Source: Berberis thunbergii (lineage: Eukaryota > Streptophyta > Magnoliopsida > Ranunculales > Berberidaceae). Taken from it: a DNA stretch of 64,000 nt. Position numbers and translations under genes: made by a program. Positions within the stretch are counted from its first letter, which is position 1. Each line of letters opens with the position of its first letter. The DNA is taken from positions 310,001 to 374,000 of the forward strand of contig QNQO01000525.1 in the NCBI GenBank assembly GCA_003290165.1. Reading direction: 5' to 3'. Positions 1 through 10,852 of this stretch are shown here, piece by piece. Below the pieces are notes generated by a model, which did no database searches, was not told the DNA's origin, and saw only the letters and a program-made list of their open reading frames with translations.

Positions 1-83
1 GGTAATCAAGAAACTTCTGCTCTTTATTCCCTCGCCTTTTTATTTATTGTGTATTGATGATGGGTGTTGATTTACATGTGCAG

Positions 84-191
84 GTTGATCGTGTACTGTA
101 CTCATCAGTTGTGTACCCCCACAACTACGGTTTCATCCCCCGTACTCTCTGTGAGGACAGTGACCCACTAGATGTTTTGGTCATAATGCAG
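84..191 (+). pseudogene. Soluble inorganic pyrophosphatase, single internal exon
   Basis: A 36-codon open exon lies between an AG acceptor (ending at 83) and a GT donor (192). It encodes the active-site part of plant soluble inorganic pyrophosphatase, the enzyme that hydrolyses diphosphate to two phosphates. [11 protein letters not shown] and the signature DSDPLDV, whose aspartates bind catalytic magnesium in this family, are both present. No other pyrophosphatase exon is found downstream before the CACTA end at 3,848, although the gene normally has several more. Upstream exons, if any, would lie outside the window. I read it as a captured fragment inside the CACTA element, not a working gene. 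The protein identity is secure; the captured status is inference. Confidence 0.85.
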
Positions 192-590
192 GTATATTGA
201 TGATCAACATGTTTGTACTGAGTTCATTTGCAATGTATCGTACTTCATAAATGCATATAAATTATGAATTTCATTAACTGAGTGAAACCTGAATAACATA
301 TGACTAAAGAGCAAATATCAGAAACTTTATTGAATTTTTCCAAGTAATTGAGCCGTTGAGGTTGCACTTTCTCTACATATTCATCCCTGATTGGCTGTCT
401 CACAGTCGTCTTTTGGCTGGACTAGTCGGAAATTTTACTTACATGACCTATCAGTATGATTATTGTGTGAAACTGTCATCTAGTTTATACTTGGGGAAAA
501 CACACACACAAATATTACTGTGGATACGCGTTAGGCTGATGGACGCTGTTGCGTCGCAGAGCATCCTGTTGTTGTGCTGTGTTCTGAGCT

Positions 591-656
591 GCTGCGATGC
601 AGTGGCCTTCATGCGAACACACTGCTGCGATGCAGTGGCCTTCATGCGAACACGCT
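591..656. repeat. Two tandem copies of a 33-bp unit
   Basis: The unit starting GCTGCGATGCAGTGGCC occurs at 591-623 and again at 624-656, almost identical. It is a local duplication with no coding meaning that I can support. Confidence 0.85.
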
Positions 657-1550
657 ACTGCGACACTCTGCAATATGGGTTTTCTTATTTATGTGAATAC
701 AATTGCTGTTTAGGTGCTTTTTATTGTTTGCGGGGATCATTTATACATTTGTTTTCTTATATTTGACTGCCTAAGAACATGAATCTCACCTCCAAAAGAG
801 CATGAGTGGAAATCTAGTCTGAATTTTCTTGACGAAATCTGCTGCAATTGATATTAGTACAATTTATACATGTTTGGGCTTTTGAAATTATTGATACATA
901 GTTGTCATTTTCATAAGTTGCAGTATTTTAATCTCAATATTTCTAGGTCTCTTATTGCTTTTATCTGGGTAAGTTTCAAGATTGGACTTTTATTGCTTTT
1001 GAGGGCTCTTCAATGAATGAATGTATCTCACTGTTTTATGATCTATGGTTCTTCTTCAGGTACTCTTAGCATCTATTTCAGGCTGAGATGTTTCAGATCG
1101 TCTTCACAAGAAAAGAAATATTTATCCGGAAAGGCATTCGAGCTTGCAGTTGGTGTTCAAGGTAAACCTAAACACAATCAAATCAGCTATAAAATTGGGA
1201 AACTGCATGACAAGTTAAATTCGAAGTAATGTTTGCTGTCCTTGGAATTGATGTTGCACATACGTAAACTCAGCTACATAACCAGTTTGCATATTTTTTA
1301 ATGGAAACTGCTCTAAATGAAGTCATTATATGGATGAATATTGTAACTAGCTTTTAATGTCAATTTGTGTCTCATTGTTATGCTTGTAATTGGAGTCTGA
1401 AATTTGGATATTCAATTTTCTTGTTTTATAGAAGGACCAATTATGAGTATCCATTTGACATTCAAATTAACTTGACTTTGTTATTTACTTGGTCAAACAC
1501 TACAAAGGCATCATTGATGAATCGGTTTGGGGATATGTACCAATAACTGT

Positions 1551-1600
1551 GTTTTTAAATATGAAGTGGTGTTTTTAAATATGAAGTGGTGTTTTCAAAT
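1551..1600. repeat. 20-bp tandem repeat, two and a half copies
   Basis: GTTTTTAAATATGAAGTGGT is repeated exactly at 1,551-1,570 and 1,571-1,590, followed by a partial degenerate third copy. Confidence 0.85.
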
Positions 1601-1615
1601 TTCAAAAATTCTAAC

Positions 1616-1760
1616 TGTCGAGGGAAATGGCGAGGAAAACAGCGAGGGGGGAGCGTCCATCCCCCCGGGATGCGTGCGTTGAAAAGTCAAGCGCGCATCC
1701 CGGGGGGATGGACGGTCCCCCCCCCACCACCACCCCTCCCCCTCGCTGTTTTCCTCGACA
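1616..1760. repeat. GC-rich foldback (palindromic) element
   Basis: The outer ends are TGTCGAGG and CCTCGACA. The arms share AAAACAGCGAGGGGG and CGTCCATCCCCCCGGGATGC in inverted orientation around a short central loop near 1,673-1,692. The right arm has an extra C-rich tract, the left arm a 12-bp duplication. Its GC content is far above its surroundings. It could be a foldback MITE; I see no clear target duplication. Confidence 0.75.
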
Positions 1761-2549
1761 CTTAGATGGGTTCTTTTTTTTTATGATTATACAAATATAG
1801 AAATACTTTAACATATTTTTACCTCAAGCTTGATACTTGAAATGTTCTATTAGCTAGATTGAACTATTGACATATCTCAGAGCTTAACCATCACACTGTT
1901 CACAAGAAAGATTGATGTCGAAATCACGAGGAGGTCCAGGGCTGATATTTGAATCTCAGAATTTGGACATTCACCAGGCATAAAAGGTAATACTATATCA
2001 CCAAATTTTTTAGCCTTCCTGATATAATTGTGGCGGCAGAAATTAATTTGTGCTTAAGTGCTCTAGTATTCTTCGTTCAGGCTTTACTGTTAAGGGTACG
2101 TTGAAGAGTATCGCTAAAGCTTCTCAAAGAAAGGTGGACTGGGCCAATAAAAGCCCTTCAAGGCATTTCAAACTCATCATCTCTTCGTCAAGAAGGTCCC
2201 CATCCCATGCACTAAGAGGAAGTTCAGTGTTGCTGACGAAAGATTTCTTCATGATCATGAACAGTGCGTAGTATCTACATGATGTAGTTCGACGTGAACA
2301 TGGTAATTAGAGTATACCAACCACCCTTTGGTATTATCCACAATCTTGCTTCAACTTAAACCGTTTCCCCTCTGCAGATTGGTCCCATCCTGATTCATTA
2401 CCACAGTTGAAACAAGTAGAGGTAGTTCCTGTAAGTTTTTATTATCTTTGATCATTCGCACAAGATTGCATATTTGAGGAAACCGCAATGAATATGTGTG
2501 GTTTTAATTGTTTGGAAATGGTGAAGTGGAGTATCAATGGCGAACAGAT

Positions 2550-2740
2550 AATCTGTTTTTTGGTCAAAAAACAAAGTTTTATTAGGCTCGATCTGTTTTC
2601 AGTCTGAAACAGAGCACATTGGGGACGTGTTTCAGCTGAGAATGCCTACTGCATTTATTTCACAAAACAGAGTGTTATTAGGCTCTATTTTTGGCCAAAA
2701 ACATAACTGATTGGGGGCGTGTTTCAGCTGCAGGGATTAT
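2550..2740. repeat. Imperfect direct duplication, about 100-bp unit
   Basis: Two diverged neighbouring blocks share TTATTAGGCTC, a TTTTTGG(T/C)CAAAAA motif and GTGTTTCAGCTG in the same order. This suggests an old tandem duplication. Origin unknown. Confidence 0.5.
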
Positions 2741-3324
2741 GGGATGGGAGGCTTTCTTCAGCTGGAGGAATTGGAGATTTGTTGACAACAATTGGTGCTT
2801 AGAAGAGGTTTGCAAGTTTTGGGCAGATTATGCAAGACTTATCACTAGGTAATGGAGATTATGTAGAGCAATATGTAAAACAAGTAGTATGACCTAAACA
2901 CAGCCCTAATAGTTTGGAATGTGTATCAATGTCCAATATTTGATAAATGAAGGTTTTCCAGTTCTTTATTAAAAGAATCGAGTGAGAAGAACTTTGTTGA
3001 GAGTTTGCTCTCCAATGTTGGTTTTTAGTTATAGGTCCTGCTCTAAATTTATCTGTTGTCAAAAAGCATGTTTTCGGCCATAGGTTATTGAATCGTGGAA
3101 GTGCTGCTTATCAAGTAGTTATTTTGATTGTATAACTCGGTACTCACTTGTTCTTCATCCCCTGATTTTCTTTATTAAATAATACCCACAGTTATTCTTC
3201 TTGTGTTCACATTTCATCTTTCATGGCTGCTAAGTGCCCCAAACACGCATGTTGGTTGCAATATAGTAGTGGAGATAGAACAATACCAAAAGCGTTTATG
3301 AAAGAATAATTGTTATGCATATTA

Positions 3325-3380
3325 CATTATTTGATAGATTTTGACTCAATGACTCAAAGTCATTTGATAGCAACAACAAA

Positions 3381-3437
<57 letters not shown>

Positions 3438-3848
3438 TTGCCACGGTTTTAAACCGTGGCTAACTGTTGCAACGGCTAAAAACCGTGGCTACCTTGCCAC
3501 GGCTTATAACCGTGGCTAGGGTTAACCACGGCTTACAACCGTGGCTACTTAATTAGACACGGTTTAAAACCGTTGCTAATATCTACACCTTGTCACGGCT
3601 TAAAACCGTGGCTATTTTTTCCACGGCTAAACACCGTTGCTATGCTTATTGCAACGGTTTAAAACCGTGGCTAAATGCTGAAAATCACCACCCCTATTCA
3701 AGCATAAAACCGTTGCTAAACATTTAGCAACGGTTTTGAGCCGTTACAAATAATTTCGCGACGCCTCTGTAGCCCACGGCTCTTAGCCGTGGCAATGGGT
3801 TACGCCCACGGTATAGAACCGTTGCTAATGGGGGTTTTTGGTGTAGTG
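3325..3848 (+). repeat. CACTA X-end subterminal module (copy A)
   Basis: The module begins CATTATTTGATAG, crosses an ATA microsatellite, and continues as a series of 15-21 bp palindromes of the type CCACGGTTTTAAACCGTGG, ending in GGTGTAGTG. It is nearly the same as 45,677-46,174 and matches the inverted, more diverged copy at 27,053-27,420. In CACTA elements such subterminal motifs bind the transposase; that role is inferred here. Confidence 0.85.
3381..3437. repeat. (ATA)n microsatellite
   Basis: About 19 uninterrupted ATA/AAT units inside the X-end module. The corresponding position is (AT)n in the copy at 45,726 and a T-run in the copy at 27,397. Confidence 0.95.
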
Positions 3849-6463
3849 ATAGCGGACCACTCGTAAAGCTACTTCCCAATGATGGGTCCGCGGTGATTGC
3901 ATGAATTGAGCCAATATATGAACCGAATAACACAACTCAGGACGTGTAATTGTTAGGTAAATCAATCGTCCAACGAGACGACGATACTGCTCCGGGTTGT
4001 CCATGAAAGGGCTGTTATCTAAAGCAAATCCATGATTCTGTTCCAGTGGAACAGTGGCTGGTTTGGCACCCAACTTTCATGTTTCTGCGACTATATCCAA
4101 CGCATATTTGCGTTGAGATAAAAATATCCCTTCGGCACCATGTGCGACTTCAATCCCCAAGAAGTACTTCAATTTACCAAGATCTTTCATGTGAAAACAA
4201 GCATTGAGATATTTCTTAAATCGAGCCAACATTCCCAAATCATCTCCTGCTATAATCAAATCATCAACATACACAAGAACAACCAGAATAGCACCATGTC
4301 GTTTAAGAATAATCAGAATATGACAACAGGAATCCATAAGTTTTTAATGCAAATGAGAGTTTAGCAAACCAATTTCGGGGTGCCTGCTGCAAACCATAAA
4401 GAGATTTCCGTAGACGGCACACTTTCCCAAGAAATGAGCCAGAAAAACCAGGTGGTGGCCGCATATGAACTTCTTCGTTAAGGTCCCCATGTAAAAATGC
4501 ATTACGAACATCCCTTTGATGTAAAGCCCAATTCTTTTCGGTGACCACTGCTAACATAACTCTTACTGTAGCCATTTTAGCAATAGGAGCAAATGTTTCA
4601 TTGTAATCGATCCCTGCTTTCTGATTGTTCTCAAGCATCACCAGGTGTGCCTTATGACGCTCAATTGAGCCATCGCAATTGTACTTTGTTTTGTAAACCC
4701 ATTTGCAACCGATGGGTTTCTTCTCAGAAGGCAAATTCTCCACAGTCCACGTCCCATTATCTTCGAGGGCCTTTATTTCTTCTTGCATAGCAGTGCGCTA
4801 TGTGTCATGTTTGACAACCTCAGAAAAACGTGTAAGCTCAGTCTCGGCTGTAATAGCTGCCAAAAAATGACGATGTGGTGCAGAAAAGATATTACAACTT
4901 ACATAATTAGTTATGGGATAGGGAGTACCTGAGGACAACGGAGGGGTAGGATTTGGTGTGACGGGATCGGGGCATCGAGCAGTGTGACATACATAGTCCT
5001 GTAAACGGCTCGGAGGACTCCGTGTACGTTGTGTACGACCTTTTGTAGCACTAGAAGCAATGGACATGGATTCAACAATACCAACACTCCCCCTGTCGCT
5101 AGGCTTCTGCGACTCATCATCTATACCCAACTGTAACGGCGTTGGATCCATGGAATTTTCATCACCAACGGCATCCTCAACTAGGAACTCGTTGCTTGTG
5201 GCAATAATAGGATCAGTATGGGGTTTTTGAAATGAAAACTCCCCCTCACTAAAAACAACATCACGAGAAACAAAGAACTCATTTGTCTCCAAATCATACA
5301 ATTTCCATCCCTTTTTTCCATACGGATAACCCACAAAAGCACATTTACGACTTCTAGATGCAAATTTATCACTTTCCCGGACTCGAGCAAAGCACAAGCA
5401 CCCAAATGTACGAAATGTTGTCATAAGATGAAGCATTATTAAATAGAACTTCATAAGGGGTTTTCCTACCCAAAACAGAGAAGAGTGTCTTATTAATCAA
5501 ATACCCAGCGACCAACACACATTCTCCCCAAAATTGAATGGGAAGACTAGCCTGAAAACGCCAGGCACGAGCCACATCAAGATATGACGATGTTTTCTTT
5601 CTACTCTACCATTTTGTTGAGGAGTCCCAACACAAGATGTTTGAAATTCAATTTATTTTTCAACAAAGAAAGAATTTAGTGAAGTAAATTCAGTCCCATT
5701 ATCACTCATCAATATTTTCACTTCTTTACCAAACTGTCTACTAAGCATAATACAAAAATTCTTCAAAATATTATACACTTCAGATTTCTCAATGAGCAAA
5801 TAAATCCACACTGCTCTAGTAAAATCATTCACGATGGTTAAGAAATAAACTGCTCCACAAGAGGACGAGACACGATAAGGCCCCCATAAATCACAATGAA
5901 TCAGGGAAAAAGATTCATTTGCATTTTGACTACTTTGTTCAAAGACATCTCTAGTTTGTTTTGCACGCAGACAAATTTCACAAGCTTTATTTTCCGAATC
6001 AACAATACCTGAATTAAAATGTGGTAGAGTTCCTATAATACGATAAGACAGATGTCCCATACGACGATGCCACAGCTCAACATCATTCTTGCATTTCACC
6101 TTGTGCGCGCGCGCCGGTGTCACACCCCGCAAGACATAGATCCCGTTATGTTGTTCACCCACACTAATCAAGGTCCTCGAGGTACGGTCCTGTATCACAC
6201 ACAACTTATTAGTAAGAGTGATTATAAAGTTTGCTTCACAAAGTAATTTACTAGCAGACAACAAATTGCAATTCAACTGTGGAACAAATAGAACATGTGA
6301 CAATTTCAATTTATCTCCAATAACCAATGTTCATTCTTTCGTTACCATTGTTTCATCTTCATTCGGTAGTCCCACGGGACATGGAGCCACTTCGCAAACA
6401 TCAACAAGAAGATCAATTCATCTGGTCATATGTTGCGAAGCTCCGGAGTCAAGAATCCACTAT
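3849..6463 (-). pseudogene. copia pol polyprotein remains (protease, integrase, reverse transcriptase)
   Basis: Reading down the minus strand: aspartic protease motif WILDSGASQHMT near 6,425-6,460; gag-pre-integrase and integrase core (5,653-6,327) with HCDLWGPY and SDNGTEF carrying two catalytic acidic residues; integrase C-terminal part with FGCLCFARV (4,798-5,454); reverse transcriptase start with KPIGCKWVYKTK (4,303-4,788); then the polymerase motif YVDD near 4,255-4,272 and LGKLKYFLGIEV. The chain is split by at least four stops or frameshifts (near 5,650, 5,455, 4,795 and 4,340). It ends in mid-domain at the CACTA junction, so RNase H is absent. No active protein can be expected. Confidence 0.9.
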
Positions 6464-6702
6464 TGTTCAGAGATCTTACCAGTCAGCTTTTCTGTGAGAG
6501 TGATCTTTTGGGCGTTCAGCATCGCACAAGCGTTGTCCATTGATCTTTGGTAAGGCATGGAAGGCATGCACGATCTGCCGAGGTTAATGTATACGGCGTG
6601 ATTGCATCATTCTTGCTCTTGCCATTGTTACCTCCTCCGACCATGGTGATTCACAGAAGTTTCGATTTTTATTTATTTATTTATTTTTAGAGGAATTTCG
6701 AT

Positions 6703-6715
6703 TGCTTTGATACCA
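6703..6715 (-). other. copia primer-binding site
   Basis: The minus strand reads TGGTATCAAAGCA directly after the LTR end. It resembles the initiator-methionine tRNA complement (TGGTATCAGAGC) used by most plant copia elements, with one change. Confidence 0.7.
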
Positions 6716-6909
6716 TGATGATTTTTGGCATCCAAAATTTTTGTTTTTCATTGATCTCTCACAGTTACATATAAAACTATCAAAAGCTAAAATCAAGGAA
6801 GTTAACCCAAAATAAAGACTAAGTATAAGGAGAGAAAATCTCCAACAAAAGGAAAGATCCTAACTACAATTTTCCTAGCCCAAAAATACTGCACCGCATC
6901 TCGCCAACA
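6716..6909 (-). repeat. Putative copia 5' LTR
   Basis: On the minus strand it starts TGTTGGCGAGATGC and ends ATCATCA immediately before the primer-binding site. At about 194 bp it is short but within the copia range. The partner LTR is not in the window, so the outer boundary is tentative. Confidence 0.5.
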
Positions 6910-8130
6910 ATTGCCTTTAAGTTGCTCGAGGCGAATTGAAAGTTAACGGGTAAGATATTATTACATTTTTTTTATTTTATTGTTAATAACAATTATAATT
7001 CTTCAATTATATATAGTGATATGCATATTGTTATTTAATTTGCTAAAATATCCTTGGTCGATATATCAATGTGATAATAGCATTGAAGCGAATACTTGAG
7101 AAAACTTTGTTTATAGACAAAACACGCGTAATTACATGAAACTTATCCAACAAAGACATGATGAATACATATTTTGAGCGTCAAACAGCAGCAACACTAG
7201 ACTAGATGACTAGTATAAACTGGACTGGTCTGTCAATTCTGAAGATGCACTTTGAAAATATTTTCCAACTTGTCAATGCAGAAGTTTGTTCAAACACATG
7301 GCCAGAATGCGCATCCTCCTTTCAATTAAAGTTAAAGGTCATAAAGTGAATTTTGTCACGTCATAATAATTTGGCGCGCAGATCCACATCAACAACCGAG
7401 TGTGTGAATTGAATGAACAGCGCCGGCCCTCAAAACTGCGATTACATTTGAATAGTATTCTCAACTGTTGACTCAAAAAAATGCTTCTCTTTGTTATTAT
7501 ATCAAAAATTCTAGCCAGCTTTGATTGAGTTTTTTTACACCTTAAACTACATGAGTTTATCATCTACGTCCTCCCTTTTCATTTTTGTACTACATCTTCT
7601 TCTTTCGTCTCTCGTTTTTCTCAATATTTGTTTACGATGATGATACAGAAAGTAATACTCCCCTAATTATAAATTCCAACCCGCATTACCATCCAATTTC
7701 TCCGGTTCCCTCTTGAACAATGAAGAACAAAGCAAAGTCAGTACATGGAAATAATACACATTGGTATTCCAACAACATTTTTTTATAATAGGATAGTTTA
7801 ATCTATTTTATTTTCACTCGTATGCTCCTAAATATTCCAACACTAATGTCTTTCATCATTGCTTACTAGCTACAAAAATGGAACCTCGGTGATCTGCTAA
7901 CTTTTTAAATCATTTCCCCTCAATCAGGAGGCGATCTAATCATCCAAACTCAAAACCAAAATGAAATAAATCAATCATGCAAGTTCCTTACGTGCCCTTT
8001 TGACTCACCAAACCAAACATTATTGCCCAAAACATATTAACAAGACAATGAAATCACTATATATAAAACCCTAATCAAACACCAAGTCAAAGACTTCAAA
8101 CCTTGACCAAACCCCCATGACCACATTTTC
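6910..8130. other. Intergenic, no gene seen
   Basis: AT-rich spacer between the copia LTR and the NAC promoter. The open frames are short and unlike known proteins. Confidence 0.6.
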
Positions 8131-8145
8131 TACAACTCCAAACAA

Positions 8146-8384
8146 CACGTGTACCAAATTTAGACCTTATAAACCCCAAAGTCCAAACTTAGCACCAAAA
8201 AAAAAAAAGTGTTTGATTGAGTGAAAGAAACCACCCTAAACACTACTTCAACACACAATTCCACTTTTGGACAACTATTTGCACCCCAACAATTTCCCTT
8301 TCAACCTCCCTTTTGGCGCCACCTAACTATCCTCGACGTGTTAGCACATGACATGAGCAAGAGCAAATATCACTTGTCACGTGT
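8146..8384 (+). promoter_or_regulatory. ABRE/G-box-like cluster upstream of NAC gene
   Basis: CACGTGT occurs at 8,146-8,152 and 8,378-8,384, and ACGTGT at 8,336-8,341, roughly 370-610 bp before the start codon. ACGTG cores bind bZIP factors of the ABF/AREB type in abscisic-acid-responsive promoters. That fits the gene's relation to stress-induced NAC factors, but function here is inferred. Confidence 0.5.
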
Positions 8385-8628
8385 GGAAATCAAATTCCCC
8401 ATACGTACCCTTCTAGAAACCTAATGAACCGCGTGTCAGATTGTAGTAGCTTACTCAGCATGTTTTCCTCTGTGATTGCATCAGTTGTTCATGCACCGAA
8501 ACCGAACTTCCGGATAAGGTCGGCCGCAAGATAAACAAGAACCTCTTGGGGGCACGCGTCGAGCTATCGATGTGTGGGGACCAGTGATGAAGTGGAGTGT
8601 AGACAAGGACGACCGTACTTATCTCTCT

Positions 8629-8637
8629 CTATATAAA
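8629..8637 (+). promoter_or_regulatory. TATA box of NAC gene
   Basis: CTATATAAA follows a CT-rich run. Transcription would start near 8,660, giving a 5' leader of about 90 bases before the ATG at 8,753. Confidence 0.65.
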
Positions 8638-8752
8638 CAACCGCCACCATATCATTTTAAAAAGAACAAAAGAAAATCAAAATTTTTACTTTCCTGCATC
8701 TTCTCTCATTTTCTCTCCCATTTTTTCTGAGGAATTCAATTAAACCAAGAAG

Positions 8753-8953
8753 ATGGTGGTGTCAAACGCAGACCCTGTTTCTCAGCTAGCCTTACCACCG
8801 GGTTTCAGATTTTACCCCACAGATGAAGAGCTTTTGGTGCAATATCTATGTCGAAAAGTTGCAGGACACCAATTTTCGCTGCAGATCATTGGCGAAGTCG
8901 ATCTATACAAATTCGATCCATGGGTTCTTCCAAGTAAGTATTAAATTCATAAT

Positions 8954-8993
<40 letters not shown>

Positions 8994-9971
8994 TTTCTGT
9001 GATTTTTAGAAAAATTGACAAAAATGAGGTTATGGGGTTTGTAGGTAAGGCGATTTTTGGAGAAAAAGAGTGGTATTTTTTTACTCCAAGGGATCGAAAA
9101 TACCCGAACGGATCGAGACCGAATAGAGTAGCTGGATCCGGGTATTGGAAAGCAACTGGAACTGATAAGGTTATTACTAATAGAGGAAGAAAAATTGGGA
9201 TTAAGAAGGCCTTGGTGTTTTATGTTGGGAAAGCACCTAAAGGAATGAAGACTAATTGGATCATGCATGAGTATAGACTCTCAGAATCTACAAGGAAGAG
9301 TGGAAGCTCAAGAGTAAGTCCTTGATTCAATGATATAGCCTTGATTTCATTTATATAAGTAGATTTTATTTTTATTTTTATTTTTTCTCTTACTAACGTA
9401 GGATCAAACAACCACAGCCTAATTTAATATTTTGTTGCAATGTTTTATGCAGTTGGATGAGTGGGTTTTGTGTCGGATCTACAAGAAGAATTCCGGAGCC
9501 GGAGTTGGAACTCTGACACCCGAAATCAGTGTAGGCAACAAAGAAGTTAGTAACAGTTCTTCATCATCTTCATCACACTTGGACGATGTTCTTGAATCAC
9601 TGCCAAAAATAGATGACCGGTCATTCATGCTTCCACGTGTCAACTCTCTCAAGACATTCGATTGGGCTAGTTTAGCTACAATGACCGCTTTGCCAGGACC
9701 AACATCGAACGGTCAGAATAAATCAAGATGTCCAAATGACGTGTACTGCCCTTCCATCCCACCGTTGTGCCACGTGGACTCACCGTCTGAGAAGCTCGGT
9801 AGCTCGATAGAGGAGGAGGTAGAAAGCGGGTTCGGGTCACAACGGGTTGATAATTCGGGTTGGCTTCAGCAGACAAATGGGTTGGCTCAACCGTTCTGTG
9901 ACTCGCTTGATCCGTTCGGGTTGCGGTATTTGACGAACCCGGTTTCAGGAAGATTCGGGTTTGGACAGTAG
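8753..9971 (+). CDS. NAC domain transcription factor, three exons, ATAF/RD26-like group
   Basis: Exons are 8,753-8,933, 9,045-9,313 and 9,453-9,971, with GT-AG introns of 111 and 139 bp. They give 322 codons plus stop. The N-terminal NAC DNA-binding domain (about residues 15-160) is complete: [19 protein letters not shown] (A), the B motif with [29 protein letters not shown] (C), [16 protein letters not shown] with [13 protein letters not shown] (D), and NWIMHEYRL with [12 protein letters not shown] (E). The C-terminal half is Ser-rich with acidic and aromatic patches, as expected for the activation region. The domain and exon layout match stress- and ABA-induced NACs of the ATAF/RD26 type, nuclear DNA-binding regulators that dimerise. 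ACGTG elements upstream agree. I see no lesion; it is probably the only working gene here. The exact orthologue is not assigned. Confidence 0.95.
8958..8990. repeat. (TA)n microsatellite in NAC intron 1
   Basis: About 16 TA units inside the first intron of the NAC gene, likely to vary in length. Confidence 0.95.
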
Positions 9972-10852
9972 ACAAGTGTAGAAGAGAATGGATGAATGGT
10001 GTAGTTGTAAATATGTGGGATTTTGGGGGAAAAAAGAGGGATGTGCGTGGGTAGCGAAAAAGAGAGGTTTAAAGACTGTAGATGAAGATTCAAATCAAAT
10101 ACAAAGGGTTTCTTCATGTAGAAAATGAAGTTTGGGTCATTTGATTCATGAAATGCCTATACAAGACTTCAAAACTTCTCCCCAACACAAGACTGCTATT
10201 CAGTCATTATTAGCATTATTATTTGTTTCCTTTTGTTTGTGGAATTTATCGCATAGATGCACTCAAAATTTCTTGAATTCTTTCTTTAATTTGGTGTGGA
10301 GTTCATGGTAGAAACTTCATCTACACTCTCGATGTCAACAACTTACAACAGTCTGAATATGCAACAGGTTGATTTTGGTGGTTATTGAAATTTGTGTTTG
10401 AACATTTAGCTTCATTTTCGGAAGAGCTTACTTTAATTATTGACCACGTGGCTCAATCAAAATGCAAAATATATAAATAAATAATTCAATTACCATAAAT
10501 GGTTTAACATGTTATTATTGGCGGCCTTTGTCGAAGATGCATGAACATTGTGGAAGTGGGGTGCTTCACGAAAAAGTTAATATTTTTGCATTTTTTTGAG
10601 CAATCACATTGCAAAATTGTGCCTGGTGGCGTGAGTTAAGTGAGAATGAAATAAAATAATATATATATATAGCCATAAATTGCATGCCTAATTGGTACGC
10701 GTGGTATCTCCTTTGTGGTTTGGGGGGCCACGTATTATTGACTTGTGAGACGATTACATTTAAAAAGAGAATTGATATTGCATTTTTAACAAGAAATACA
10801 GGTCCATCTGGAATAGAGTTGGAGATGATCTATTAAATTACTCAAATCTTGT
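9972..10852. other. NAC 3' untranslated region and spacer
   Basis: The first 250 bases or so are the likely 3' untranslated region. I see no clear AATAAA signal that fixes its end. The remainder is AT-rich spacer without a recognisable gene. Confidence 0.5.

Larger units (their letters stand above)
192..3324. other. No recognised gene; probable CACTA interior
   Basis: AT-rich sequence with short open frames only. The frame 2,050-2,271 and a short AG-flanked stretch near 2,378-2,432 (reading DWSHPDSLPQLKQVEVVP) look exon-like on the plus strand, but I recognise neither. They may be further captured exons. Small repeats inside are listed separately. Confidence 0.4.
1..3848 (+). mobile_element. 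Right part of a CACTA (En/Spm) element, left end outside window
   Basis: The segment ends at 3,848 with TTTTTGGTGTAGTG, the inverted form of the CACTACACCAAAAA terminus, preceded by about 400 bp of ACGG/CCGT palindromes. The same end (called X) occurs at 46,174 and, inverted, at 27,053. No matching left terminus is seen between 1 and 3,324, so the element probably starts before the window. It sits within the copia element to its right, whose reverse transcriptase is cut off exactly at 3,849. The interior holds a pyrophosphatase exon in the same strand sense that captured fragments have in the two complete copies. No transposase is visible. That the whole of 1-3,848 belongs to this element is inference. 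Confidence 0.65.
3849..6909 (-). mobile_element. Ty1/copia retrotransposon, truncated by the CACTA element
   Basis: Minus-strand order is LTR (6,716-6,909), primer-binding site (6,703-6,715), protease motif, integrase and reverse transcriptase. RNase H and the 3' LTR are missing because the sequence stops at the CACTA end at 3,848. The missing part probably lies left of the window, beyond the other CACTA end. The gag region between LTR and protease is very short, so much of gag has been deleted. Several stops and frameshifts make it non-autonomous. Confidence 0.85.

Noticed and set aside
356..766. Open frame of 136 codons as a gene
   Set aside because: Cys-rich translation comes from the 33-bp repeat and resembles no family; no promoter or splice context.
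3325..3848. The X-end modules as complete 370-520 bp MITEs
   Set aside because: Only one side has the CACTACACC terminus; the other side (CATTATTTGATAG) lacks an inverted terminus, so they are ends of larger elements.
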